Positions 1 through 8,158 of a DNA stretch of 64,000 nt are shown piece after piece. This DNA is from Desulfobacula sp964636495. Lineage in GTDB: Bacteria; Desulfobacterota; Desulfobacteria; Desulfobacterales; Desulfobacteraceae. A model generated the notes under the pieces. It worked only from the letters and a program-made list of their open reading frames with translations. It had not been told where the DNA came from and made no database searches. The number at the start of each line of letters is the position of its first letter. The stretch's first letter is position 1. The DNA lies in NCBI GenBank assembly GCA_964636495.1, contig CAZWSL010000014.1:6194-70193 (forward strand), read 5' to 3'. Made by a program: the position numbers and the translations under genes.

Positions 1-133
1 TGTCATTGGCGAAATCGAGTTTTAGCTTTTCATCTTTCATGGCATGGCCGCCATATTTTATGACAATGGTCTTTCCGGAAAATTTTTTTATGTAGGGCAG
101 AGCCTCAATCAGTATGTCTGCAACACTTGTCAT
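1..133 (-). CDS. argB: Acetylglutamate kinase, N-terminal part (runs off left edge)
   Basis: The reverse strand from the ATG at 133-131 encodes about 44 residues ending at the window edge. It contains the stretch EALPYIKKFSGKTIVIKYGG followed by HAMKDEKL, the typical N-terminus of acetylglutamate kinase with its glycine-rich phosphate-binding K-Y-G-G loop. The enzyme phosphorylates N-acetylglutamate in arginine synthesis. The ATG overlaps the hslU stop by one base (TAATG), so it is the next gene of the hslV-hslU operon and translationally coupled. Only the first exonucleotides of the gene are in view; the rest lies outside the window. Confidence 0.85.
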   Translation of the reverse strand, partial: MTSVADILIEALPYIKKFSGKTIVIKYGGHAMKDEKLKLDFAND

Positions 134-1503
134 TATAATATATACCTTGATAAATCTTCGTTTTCTACAATGTTCATCAACTGTTTCTCCACAAAGGAGG
201 CATTAATTACAATATGTTTCTCTTCAATATCAGGAGCATTAAAAAGAATCTCTTCAAGCAGTTTTTCCATCAGAGTATGCAGTCTTCTTGCACCGATATT
301 TTCTGTGCTGGAGTTCACCTCCACAGCAATGGAAGCAATTTTTTTAACTGCATTATCAGTAAACTCTATATCCACTCCATCCGTTCTGAGCAACGCTATA
401 TACTGAAGAATAAGTGCATTTTTCGGTTCTGTCAGAATCCGTGTAAATTCATCTGCCCCAAGAGAGTTAAGCTCCTCTCTTATCGGGAACCTCCCCTGCA
501 GTTCAGGAACAAGATCAGACGGTTTTGAAACATGAAATGCTCCTGAAGCTATGAAGAGGATATGATCTGTTTTTACAATTCCATATTTTGTAGGAACCGA
601 ACTGCCTTCAACAATAGGCAGCAGATCTCTCTGGACACCCTCCTTGGACACCTCGGGACCGTGGCTTTTATCCTTGCCTGCAATTTTATCTATCTCATCA
701 ATAAAAATGATGCCTGACTGCTCCACCATTGTTATGGCATCACTCTTCACCTTTTCCATATCCACCAGGTGCGCTGCCTCTTCCTGTGTTAAAAGCTTTA
801 ATGCATCCTTTACCTTTATTTTGCGCTGCTTGGTATTTTTCGGCATCAGATTGCCCAGCATATCCTTGACATTAATGCCCATCTCTTCAATTCCGGTGTT
901 GGAAAAAATCTCAACCATGGGAGATGATTTGTCCTGCACTTCAAGATCAATCTGCCTTGAATCAAATTTTCCCTTTCTAAGCATTGTTCTCAATTTTTCC
1001 CTGGTTGATGATGAAGGCAGGGCTGATATTGAACCGTGTTCATTATCAGTTTTATCATTACTCTCCGGTGCCGTTTTTGAGGATTGAGGCGGCAGGAGAA
1101 TGTCCAGGATTCTCTCCTCTGCAATTTTGGCAGCTTTTCCCTGCACTTCATCCTGCTGCCTTGTTTTTAACCGGTTAACCGTCAACTCCACAATATCCCG
1201 GATCATGGATTCAACATCTCTTCCCACATATCCGATTTCAGTAAATTTTGATGCCTCGACCTTATAAAAAGGAGAATCAGTCAAGTTTGCAAGTCTTCTT
1301 GCAATCTCTGTCTTTCCTACCCCGGTAGGTCCGATCAATATAATATTTTTAGGAGCAATCTCTTCTTGAAGGTCCTTGTCAAGCTGACGTCTCCTCCATC
1401 TGTTTCTGAGGGCAATGGCAACTGATTTTTTAGCATTATTCTGGCCGATAATATATTTATCCAGCTCTGTTACAATTTCACCCGGTTTTAAATCTTTCAT
1501 CAC
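133..1503 (-). CDS. hslU: ATP-dependent protease ATPase subunit HslU
   Basis: AAA+ unfoldase of the HslUV (ClpYQ) protease; it unfolds substrates and feeds them to HslV in the cytoplasm. The 456-residue length fits the family. Visible are the N-terminal segment ending in KYIIGQNNAKKSVAIALRNR, Walker A GPTGVGKTEIARR near residue 59, the extended I-domain (about 110-240), Walker B FIDEIDKIA near 267, sensor and C-terminal helical regions, and a hydrophobic C-terminus ending RYIL that inserts into HslV. It lies 7 bp downstream of hslV and overlaps argB by one base. The second ATG (1500) is an equally possible start. Confidence 0.97.
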   Translation of the reverse strand: MMKDLKPGEIVTELDKYIIGQNNAKKSVAIALRNRWRRRQLDKDLQEEIAPKNIILIGPTGVGKTEIARRLANLTDSPFYKVEASKFTEIGYVGRDVESMIRDIVELTVNRLKTRQQDEVQGKAAKIAEERILDILLPPQSSKTAPESNDKTDNEHGSISALPSSSTREKLRTMLRKGKFDSRQIDLEVQDKSSPMVEIFSNTGIEEMGINVKDMLGNLMPKNTKQRKIKVKDALKLLTQEEAAHLVDMEKVKSDAITMVEQSGIIFIDEIDKIAGKDKSHGPEVSKEGVQRDLLPIVEGSSVPTKYGIVKTDHILFIASGAFHVSKPSDLVPELQGRFPIREELNSLGADEFTRILTEPKNALILQYIALLRTDGVDIEFTDNAVKKIASIAVEVNSSTENIGARRLHTLMEKLLEEILFNAPDIEEKHIVINASFVEKQLMNIVENEDLSRYIL

Positions 1504-1510
1504 TTTCTCT

Positions 1511-2050
1511 TTAAAATTCTTCTGTAGTTACATTATGATTAGTATAAATGCACAGATCGGCAGCTATCTTCATTGCTTTTGCCACAATCTGATTTGGCGA
1601 CAGATCACTGTTTTCCATCATGGCCACTGCTGCTGCATGGGCAGCAGTGCTTCCTGAGCCGATACTGATCACACCCTGATCCGGTTCAATCACATCCCCG
1701 TTTCCTGACAGCAGGTATGTATTATCCCTGTCTGCTGCAATCATCATTGCCTCAAGCCGTCTCAGATACTTATCTGTTCTCCACTCCCTTGCAAGTTCCA
1801 CACATGCCCTTGTCAAGCTTCCATTATATCTTTCCAGTTTCTCTTCCAGTTTTTCTGACAACGTCAATGCATCTGCAGTTGCCCCTGCAAACCCTGTAAT
1901 TATTTTGTCATTATAAATCCTTCTGACTTTCCTGGCCTTGTGTTTTGTTACGATACTGCCCAGTGTAACCTGTCCATCACCTGCAATCACAACCTTTTTT
2001 CCGATCCTCACAGCAAGAATGGTGGTACCGTGAAACGCTTCTCTACTCAA
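1511..2050 (-). CDS. hslV: ATP-dependent protease subunit HslV
   Basis: N-terminal-threonine peptidase of the HslUV complex. The protein starts with a short propeptide (to FHG) followed by TTILAVR, so the catalytic Thr would be exposed after processing between Gly8 and Thr9. The conserved GDGQVTLG and GFAGATADALTL blocks and the GSGSTAAHAAA-type region match HslV; 179 residues is normal. The start is a TTG with a good AGGAAATAA ribosome-binding site just upstream; no better ATG is available. Part of the xerC-hslV-hslU-argB operon. Confidence 0.96.
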   Translation of the reverse strand: MSREAFHGTTILAVRIGKKVVIAGDGQVTLGSIVTKHKARKVRRIYNDKIITGFAGATADALTLSEKLEEKLERYNGSLTRACVELAREWRTDKYLRRLEAMMIAADRDNTYLLSGNGDVIEPDQGVISIGSGSTAAHAAAVAMMENSDLSPNQIVAKAMKIAADLCIYTNHNVTTEEF

Positions 2051-2101
2051 TTTATTTCCTTTTTTTTTATAGGCTGGTTCTGCCCGTTATCATTCATGCT
2101 C

Positions 2102-3016
2102 TCAACTTCTGGGATGTGCCTTGTCATAAACCTGCATCAGCCTGTCCATACTGACATGAGTATAAACCTGGGTGGTGGAAAGACTTGCATGCCCCAGAAT
2201 TTCCTGGATTCCCCTTAAATCAGCTCCTGAATCCATCATATGGGTGGCAAATGAGTGACGCAGGGTGTGGGGTGAGATTGACTGGTTCAACCCGCATTCA
2301 CTGACTATCTTATCAAGTATCCGCCTTATTGATCTTGAACTTAATCTTGAAAAATTCTTATTTAAAAAAACAGGCGTAAAATCTTCTTTGAGACAAACCC
2401 TGTAATTCTCTATTGCTGTTAATGCTCTTTTACCCACTGGTATCAACCTCTCCTTGGAACCTTTTCCAAAGACTTTAATCATCTGGGCCTTAAAGTCAAT
2501 ATCTCCTATATTCAAGCCCTCCATTTCCGACACCCGCATACCGGTCGAATAAAATGTTTCAAACATGGCAAGATTTCTCTTATCAAACCATGTATCTGTC
2601 TTTATTGAATCCAGAAGTCTGAACAGATCGTCAACACTCACAAACCTGGGTATGGTTTTGCCGAGCTTTGGAAAAGGTATCATGTCTGCAGGGCTGACTG
2701 ATATATCACCGCTTTTTATCAGGTAATCAAAAAAAGATTTAAGGGATGACAGCTTTCTTGAAATTGTCCGTTTGGATTTTCCGGACCTCACGAGTGAGGC
2801 AAGATATTTCCGGATACTGCTTTTTCCAACAGCTCTGATCTGTTTAAGAAAATCTGTTTTACTTATCCTGTTTCCATTTTTATGATCATGCAGGACAAAC
2901 TCGACAAAATGCAGAATATCTGAACGATATGCCCTGCAGGTATGTATTGAATATCCTTTTTCAGCCTTCAGCACATCAATAAAACTGTCAAGAATCATAA
3001 ACCAGTCAGGATTCAT
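2102..3016 (-). CDS. xerC: Tyrosine recombinase XerC/XerD
   Basis: Site-specific tyrosine recombinase that resolves chromosome dimers at dif. The N-terminal SAM-like core-binding domain covers roughly residues 5-90 and the catalytic domain 115-300. Visible catalytic residues are R in STGMRVSEMEGL, K in FGKGSKERLIP, H-x-x-R in SPHTLRHSFATHM, H/W region LGHASLSTTQVYTH, and the nucleophilic Tyr in that last motif. Length 304 is typical. It overlaps the preceding gene (3006-3593) by about 11 bp and is followed by hslV, the usual order in this phylum, which favours the XerC assignment over a mobile integrase. Confidence 0.92.
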   Translation of the reverse strand: MNPDWFMILDSFIDVLKAEKGYSIHTCRAYRSDILHFVEFVLHDHKNGNRISKTDFLKQIRAVGKSSIRKYLASLVRSGKSKRTISRKLSSLKSFFDYLIKSGDISVSPADMIPFPKLGKTIPRFVSVDDLFRLLDSIKTDTWFDKRNLAMFETFYSTGMRVSEMEGLNIGDIDFKAQMIKVFGKGSKERLIPVGKRALTAIENYRVCLKEDFTPVFLNKNFSRLSSRSIRRILDKIVSECGLNQSISPHTLRHSFATHMMDSGADLRGIQEILGHASLSTTQVYTHVSMDRLMQVYDKAHPRS

Positions 3017-3593
3017 ATCTGCTGCCCAGAAATTTTATCACCTGTTTCATATCCTCCCACACCTCACGTTTCAAAGAAGGCTGTTTCAACAGCAGAGCAG
3101 GATGAAGAGTCGGCATCAGTTTAATGCCATGGTAATCATGAAACCTTCCCCTGCATGCTTCCAGGGATTTACCGCTGTCCAGCAGCAGCCTTGCTGCTCT
3201 GCTTCCAAGGGTAATAATTACTTCAGGAGATATATTGCTGATTTTATCATGTACACTTTTCAGATCAGCTGCATTGCATATGAATACGGATTCAGGAACA
3301 AGATCCATGGCAGCAAGGATTTTGACTAACAGTATGCCGCTGTCACCTTTGAAAAACCCGGCTGTGCTGTCCAGAATGAACACATCACTATTTTCAGAGC
3401 CCTGAAAAAAAAAGGGGGATTGTACCTTTACTTTTTCTCCCCAGCTGTCAATGATAAGATTTGATCTTTCTGAGATTACAAAAGCGTTATTACCTGTTTT
3501 TTTCTGCAGCTTGAGATATTGTGAAAAATCTCTGATCACTGAAAACAGATCAGATTGAACCTGTGCTGTATGTTTTTGAACTCCTGAAACCAT
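3006..3593 (-). CDS. Degenerate family-4 uracil-DNA glycosylase-like protein
   Basis: The C-terminal half aligns by eye with family 4 uracil-DNA glycosylases: an IITLGSRAARLLL stretch, then CRGRFHDYHGIKLMPTLHPALLL, which holds the family's H-P-A motif. However the family's N-terminal GEAPG motif is replaced by a sequence reading FILDSTAGFF, and the four cysteines that hold the 4Fe-4S cluster are not present in the expected places (only two Cys in 195 residues). The fold is therefore probably kept but glycosylase activity is doubtful. It overlaps xerC by 11 bp and starts 8 bp after coaBC, so it is cotranscribed. Confidence 0.7.
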   Translation of the reverse strand: MVSGVQKHTAQVQSDLFSVIRDFSQYLKLQKKTGNNAFVISERSNLIIDSWGEKVKVQSPFFFQGSENSDVFILDSTAGFFKGDSGILLVKILAAMDLVPESVFICNAADLKSVHDKISNISPEVIITLGSRAARLLLDSGKSLEACRGRFHDYHGIKLMPTLHPALLLKQPSLKREVWEDMKQVIKFLGSRYES

Positions 3594-3601
3594 TGGGCAC
3601 T

Positions 3602-4801
3602 CTAACCTGCTTTCTCAATAATTTGATCCAGTAAGATATCAGCAACCTTCTCCTTCTCCATCAGGGGGATATCAACAAAAGAACCATCTCTGGAGAAAAG
3701 CTTTACCTTGTTTGTATCTGCCTTGAATCCGGAGTTGGAGGAGCCGACCAGATTTGCAGCTATCATATCAAGGTTTTTTTTCTTTATTTTCTTCAATGCA
3801 TTTTCTTCAAGATCATTGGTCTCTGCAGCAAACCCTACAAGAAACTGTTCATCTCTTTTTTTCTCTCCAATAAGTTTTAAAATATCACGATTCTCGACCA
3901 TTGTAATCGTGATGCCGTGTTTATTGTCTTTTTTCTTTATTTTCCTTTCTGACGGATCAACTGGTCTGTAATCAGACACTGCTGCGACTTTGATTATGAT
4001 GTCAGCATCTTCAAGGTTCAAAATCATCTGCTCTGCCATCTCATTGCAGCTTACAACATCGATCACTTCAATACCAACCGGTGGTACGAGATTGACAGGG
4101 CCTGAAACAAGTGTCACCTGGGCCCCTCTTTTCTCTGCAGCCCTTGCAATGGCATATCCCATCTTACCCGATGAGTGGTTGCTGATAAATCTAACCGGGT
4201 CAATGGCTTCAACTGTAGGACCTGCCGACAGAAGAATTTTCTTACCCTTCAGATCTTTTTTATTCAACATTGCCTCGATTCTGTCAAAGATCAGCCATGG
4301 GTCGGGCAGTCTTCCTGCTCCCACAGTTTTACATGCCAGGGCACCAGAGTCCGGATCAACAATATGCCAGCCGTCCCTTTCAAGGATATCAAGATTAGTC
4401 TGAACCTTTATATTTTCATACATATTTGTATTCATGGCCGGACAGATCATCACAGGTGATTTAACAGCAAGCATAGTGGTGGTAAGAGCATCATCAGCTA
4501 TTCCATGGGCAAGCTTTGCAATAATATTGGCAGTTGCAGGTGCTATTATTACGGCATCCGCTCCTGTTGCAAGATCGATATGTTTTATGGAATTTTCACT
4601 CTCTGAAAACAAATCTGATAAAACAGAGTTCTCAGATAAAACCTCAAATGTTGTTCTGCCGACAAAATTCCGGGCACTCTCGGTCATTATCACATTGACA
4701 TTTCCGCCTGCTTTTTTAAGCATTCTTAGAAGCTCAACGCTTTTATAGGCTGCAATACCTCCTGACACCCCTAAAATAAAATTCTTATCTTTAAAATTCA
4801 T
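3602..4801 (-). CDS. coaBC: Bifunctional phosphopantothenoylcysteine decarboxylase / phosphopantothenate-cysteine ligase
   Basis: Two consecutive steps of coenzyme A synthesis: CoaB ligates cysteine to 4'-phosphopantothenate using CTP, and CoaC decarboxylates the product with FMN. The N-terminal flavoprotein domain (about 1-180) starts LGVSGGIAAYKSVELLRML and holds the PAMNTNMYEN block with the conserved Asn. The C-terminal ligase domain (about 185-399) starts KGKKILLSAGPTVEAIDPVRFI and includes the SSGKMGYAIA and AAVSDYRP motifs. 399 residues is the usual length. It is the first gene after the lipoprotein gene on this strand. Confidence 0.96.
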   Translation of the reverse strand: MNFKDKNFILGVSGGIAAYKSVELLRMLKKAGGNVNVIMTESARNFVGRTTFEVLSENSVLSDLFSESENSIKHIDLATGADAVIIAPATANIIAKLAHGIADDALTTTMLAVKSPVMICPAMNTNMYENIKVQTNLDILERDGWHIVDPDSGALACKTVGAGRLPDPWLIFDRIEAMLNKKDLKGKKILLSAGPTVEAIDPVRFISNHSSGKMGYAIARAAEKRGAQVTLVSGPVNLVPPVGIEVIDVVSCNEMAEQMILNLEDADIIIKVAAVSDYRPVDPSERKIKKKDNKHGITITMVENRDILKLIGEKKRDEQFLVGFAAETNDLEENALKKIKKKNLDMIAANLVGSSNSGFKADTNKVKLFSRDGSFVDIPLMEKEKVADILLDQIIEKAG

Positions 4802-4814
4802 TTTTTTATCAACT

Positions 4815-5321
4815 TCACTCCAGGATTACTGAATCGGAAAAACCGCTCCTCTCGATACGGCTCTCCTGCACTGTGGGTGCCACTCCAACTTCAACATAGG
4901 TATTGAACTGTTCGTCTCTGATCGTAATGACTGCAGTTTTTCCAGCCTTATGGAATACCATGATTGTTGTCCCCGGCGATTTAATCTGGCTCATGATATT
5001 CCAGTTATCTTTCTGCATATTATTATTAAAAAAGTTGAACAGGGAGCGTCTTTCAACCCTTCCCCTTAACGCAATAATACCTGAAGTAAAACCAGGGCTT
5101 GAGACAACCACGGTTTTATTATCGACAATTTTTAACTCCAGGGGGATCAATACATCTTCAAAATCATAATAAACAGCCGTGGTTTTTCTGGATTTCTTCT
5201 GAGCCTGTGATTTTTCATTTTCCGGCTTTTTTGAGAATGTGTCTGCTATACAGCCTGCCATTAAAAAAAACAGCAGCACAGCCACCATGCCGCTTATTAA
5301 CATCTTTATCTTATTATTCAT
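4815..5321 (-). CDS. Predicted lipoprotein of unknown function
   Basis: 168-residue protein with a hydrophobic N-terminal signal and a lipobox reading LMAGC (Cys23), so it should be lipidated and membrane-anchored. After a charged linker (KKPENEKSQAQKKSRK) comes a single compact domain of alternating beta strands (PLELKIVDNKTVVVSSPGF, GRVERRSLFNFFNNNM). This layout resembles small envelope lipoproteins of Desulfobacterota with a DUF-type domain; I do not recognise the family with certainty. It precedes coaBC by 14 bp and is divergent from rplU. Confidence 0.75.
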   Translation of the reverse strand: MNNKIKMLISGMVAVLLFFLMAGCIADTFSKKPENEKSQAQKKSRKTTAVYYDFEDVLIPLELKIVDNKTVVVSSPGFTSGIIALRGRVERRSLFNFFNNNMQKDNWNIMSQIKSPGTTIMVFHKAGKTAVITIRDEQFNTYVEVGVAPTVQESRIERSGFSDSVILE

Positions 5322-5461
5322 TTTTCCTCCCTTTTATTCACTGGAAAACAACTTTAAAGTATGTGGTACAATAAGTTAAATCATCGATTTTTGTCAAGAA
5401 AGATATTATTAAGATGCAATTAAATATTGCATAAAAACAAAAAAAAACAGCATCGTTATAC

Positions 5462-5490
5462 TTGACAATCAGGCGCAATAAGTATAGGAT
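5462..5490 (+). promoter_or_regulatory. Sigma70-type promoter upstream of rplU
   Basis: TTGACA at 5462-5467 and TAGGAT at 5485-5490 with 17 bp between them, in an AT-rich intergenic region. It sits about 55 bp ahead of the rplU start and points into the rplU-rpmA-obgE-nadD-rsfS-gpmI run, for which it is the best visible promoter. Confidence 0.6.
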
Positions 5491-5543
5491 AATAAGTTCT
5501 TTACAATAGCATAAAGTTATGAAAATTATAAGGAGAGATTAAA

Positions 5544-5855
5544 ATGTATGCAGTTATCAGAACCGGAGGAAAACAGTACAAGGTTCACGAAGATCAAATC
5601 CTGACAGTTGAAAAACTGGAAGGAACCGAAGGTTCTCAGATTGAATTTGATGATGTCCTCATGTATTCAGATGGTGAGACTGTCACCCTTGGAAACCCCA
5701 AAATTGAAAATGCCTCTGTCAAAGCACACATTCTTGACCAGGGAAAAGGCAAGAAAACACTGGTTTTCAAGTATAAACGCCGCAAGGGGTTCCGGAGAAT
5801 GAAAGGCCACAGACAATTTTTTACTGAAATCAAAATAGATTCCATTGCAGTTTAA
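5544..5855 (+). CDS. rplU: 50S ribosomal protein L21
   Basis: Ribosomal protein of the large subunit binding 23S rRNA. The sequence begins MYAVIRTGGKQYKV, the hallmark L21 start, and ends with the basic KYKRRKGFRRMKGHRQ segment that contacts rRNA. 103 residues is standard. An AAGGAGAGA ribosome-binding site precedes the ATG. It is followed 17 bp later by rpmA and then obgE, the classic order. Confidence 0.98.
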   Translation: MYAVIRTGGKQYKVHEDQILTVEKLEGTEGSQIEFDDVLMYSDGETVTLGNPKIENASVKAHILDQGKGKKTLVFKYKRRKGFRRMKGHRQFFTEIKIDSIAV

Positions 5856-5872
5856 GTATAAGGAGAGATCTG

Positions 5873-6127
5873 ATGTCACATAAAAAAGCAGCCGGTAGCA
5901 CAAAAAATGGCCGCGACTCCAATGCGCAGAGACGTGGTGTTAAAAGATTTGGCGGAGAAAATGTTGTTGCAGGTAATATTCTGGTAAGACAGGTTGGCAC
6001 AAAAATCCATCCGGGCAACAATGTTGGAATGGGTAAGGATTATACCCTTTTTTCAAAGATTGACGGTGTTGTCGCCTATGAAAGGAAAGACCGTAACAGA
6101 AAAAAAGTCAGTGTTTATGAAGCGTGA
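5873..6127 (+). CDS. rpmA: 50S ribosomal protein L27
   Basis: Large-subunit protein whose N-terminus reaches the peptidyl-transferase centre. The sequence starts MSHKKAAGSTKNGRDSNAQR and contains KRFGGENVVAGNILVRQ and GTKIHPGNNVGMGKDYTLF, all diagnostic of L27. There is no N-terminal extension of the kind cleaved in Firmicutes. 84 residues. Its stop codon TGA overlaps the GTG start of obgE by four bases (GTGA), indicating coupled translation. Confidence 0.98.
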   Translation: MSHKKAAGSTKNGRDSNAQRRGVKRFGGENVVAGNILVRQVGTKIHPGNNVGMGKDYTLFSKIDGVVAYERKDRNRKKVSVYEA

Positions 6128-7125
6128 AATTTGTAGATGAAGCAATTATCACTGTCAAGTCCGGTGACGGCGGCCGCGGATGCACAAGTTTCAGACGGGA
6201 ACGCTATGTTGAAAAAGGAGGACCTGACGGTGGAGACGGCGGCGATGGCGGCCATATTATTCTGAGAATCGATCAGAGTAAACGCACCCTTTACGATTAC
6301 CGCCGTCAAAAATTGCTCAAAGCGCAGAATGGTTCCCCCGGACTCGGCAGACAGAAACATGGCAAAAATGGATCAGACTGCATTATCACTCTCCCTCCCG
6401 GTACAATTGTCTCCAACACAGATAATAATGAAATCATAGCAGATCTTACAAAAATTGATGAGGAGTTTATTCTTGCCCGCGGAGGTATAGGCGGGAGGGG
6501 TAACAAACGATTTGCAACTTCCACAAACCGTGCGCCAAGGCATTCTCAACCCGGGATGCCCGGAACTGAACTCAAAATAAAGCTTGAACTCAAACTCCTT
6601 GCAGATGTCGGACTCGTCGGTCTCCCAAATGCAGGGAAATCCACACTGATCTCTGCCATATCAGCAGCCAGGCCCAAAATAGCTGACTATCCTTTCACAA
6701 CATTAACCCCAATACTTGGAATGGTAGATCCTCCCTTTGGAGAGCCATTTGCTGTAGCAGACATACCAGGACTTATTGAAGGCGCACATGAAGGGACAGG
6801 ACTTGGCATTAAATTTTTAAAGCATATTGAAAGAACCGGAATCCTTGTGCATTTGATTGATGCATCACAAATCAATCCGGATTCTCCCCTTGATTCCTTT
6901 AATCTCATAAACAATGAACTGGCCAGATACAGCAAAACAGTAGCACAAAAAACCCAGATAATTGTTCTCAATAAAATAGATCTGTCAAACACTTCAAAAA
7001 AAACTGCCGCATTTAAGAAAGCATTAAAAGAGTTTCAAATATTAACCTTGTCAGCCGCTACCGGCAAAAGTGTCAAGGAACTGGTCAAACTTTTATCTTC
7101 AATACTTGCAGAACAACAAAAATGA
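6124..7125 (+). CDS. obgE: GTPase ObgE/CgtA
   Basis: Ribosome-associated GTPase used in late 50S assembly and stress control. It has the glycine-rich Obg fold in residues 1-158 (GGDGGDGGHIIL, GGRGNKRFATSTN) and a G domain with P-loop GLPNAGKSTL near 167, switch II DIPGLIEGAHEGTGLG, NKID and SAATG motifs. 333 residues; the optional OCT domain is absent. The start is GTG, chosen because it overlaps the rpmA stop and begins the conserved MKFVDEA segment. Confidence 0.97.
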   Translation: MKFVDEAIITVKSGDGGRGCTSFRRERYVEKGGPDGGDGGDGGHIILRIDQSKRTLYDYRRQKLLKAQNGSPGLGRQKHGKNGSDCIITLPPGTIVSNTDNNEIIADLTKIDEEFILARGGIGGRGNKRFATSTNRAPRHSQPGMPGTELKIKLELKLLADVGLVGLPNAGKSTLISAISAARPKIADYPFTTLTPILGMVDPPFGEPFAVADIPGLIEGAHEGTGLGIKFLKHIERTGILVHLIDASQINPDSPLDSFNLINNELARYSKTVAQKTQIIVLNKIDLSNTSKKTAAFKKALKEFQILTLSAATGKSVKELVKLLSSILAEQQK

Positions 7126-7769
7126 ATATAGGACTTTTTGGGGGTACGTTTAACCCGATTCACAACGGCCATATTGAAATTATCAAATATGTAAAAAAAG
7201 CATTTACACTTGAAAAAATCTATTTCATCCCTTCTGCAACACCTCCGCATAAACCCGATATAAACCTTGCAACTGCAAAAGAGAGATTCAACATGGTAAA
7301 AGAGAGTTTAGAACACTATGATGATCTGTTTGCATCTGACAAAGAGTTAGCAAGAGAAGGCCCCTCTTTTACCATTGATACCATTAATCAGTTTAAAAAA
7401 GAACACGGCCGGGACACTGATTTTTATCTGGTAGTGGGGTCTGATGCTTTTCTGGATATATCCACATGGAAACGGAAAGATCAGATTTTTGAGACGGTTC
7501 CCATCATTATAATGATGCGGGGCAAATGGCAGAATTATAATACAATAGCCTCATTTATTGAGAAAAATATATCAGAAAATTATGTTTTCAGTAAAAAAAA
7601 TAGATGCTTCCGGCATAAAACAAAACAGAAAATCTGGGTTTGCAATGTACCGAGAATTGATATTTCATCAACCATAATCAGAGAATTAGTAAAAAAAAAA
7701 GAATCTGTAAAAGAGATGGTACCGGAAAATGTTGAAAAAATCATTAAAGCAAAGGAGCTGTACAGATGA
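7122..7769 (+). CDS. nadD: Nicotinate-nucleotide adenylyltransferase
   Basis: Transfers AMP from ATP to nicotinate mononucleotide in NAD synthesis. The N-terminus GLFGGTFNPIHNGHIEI carries the nucleotidyltransferase H-x-G-H motif and the C-terminal IDISSTIIRELV segment the second substrate-binding motif (I-S-S-T-x-I-R). 215 residues, normal. Its ATG overlaps the obgE stop (ATGA), and it is followed at once by rsfS. Confidence 0.96.
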   Translation: MNIGLFGGTFNPIHNGHIEIIKYVKKAFTLEKIYFIPSATPPHKPDINLATAKERFNMVKESLEHYDDLFASDKELAREGPSFTIDTINQFKKEHGRDTDFYLVVGSDAFLDISTWKRKDQIFETVPIIIMMRGKWQNYNTIASFIEKNISENYVFSKKNRCFRHKTKQKIWVCNVPRIDISSTIIRELVKKKESVKEMVPENVEKIIKAKELYR

Positions 7770-8158
7770 AAATACCATTGACAGATGAGCTTAAAGAGTA
7801 TCTTATTCCGGCATTTAACAGAAAAGTTAAATCTATCACTGCAGTTAATGTAAAAAACCTGTCTGCCTATACAGATACGCTGATCATTATAGAGTGCAGT
7901 TCCCTGCGCCAGATTAACTCTACGGCACAATACCTGATCAATGAACTGGGTAAGAGAGAGATAAAACCGATCGGCACGGAAGGTATCAAATCAAGTGATT
8001 GGGCTTTGCTGGATTATGGTGATGTTGTCATTCATATTCTTGAGTCAGAAGCAAAATCTTTTTTCGATCTCGAAGGACTATGGGCTGATGCACCAAGGAT
8101 TGACCTTGGAGAGCTTGAAAAGATACACCCTCCTGGAGAAAATCAGCGTGAAATCTGA
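7766..8158 (+). CDS. rsfS: Ribosomal silencing factor RsfS
   Basis: Iojap-family protein that binds L14 and blocks subunit joining when nutrients are low. Residues 25-110 show the family core: VKNLSAYTDTLIIIECSSLRQI, then SSDWALLDYGDVVIHIL and an RIDLGEL-type tail. 130 residues. It overlaps nadD by four bases and gpmI by about eleven, so translation of the three is likely coupled. Confidence 0.94.
   Translation: MKIPLTDELKEYLIPAFNRKVKSITAVNVKNLSAYTDTLIIIECSSLRQINSTAQYLINELGKREIKPIGTEGIKSSDWALLDYGDVVIHILESEAKSFFDLEGLWADAPRIDLGELEKIHPPGENQREI

Noticed and set aside
7995..8147. Long N-terminal extension of gpmI
   Set aside because: Lies inside rsfS; the GTG at 8148 has a ribosome-binding site and matches the normal N-terminus.
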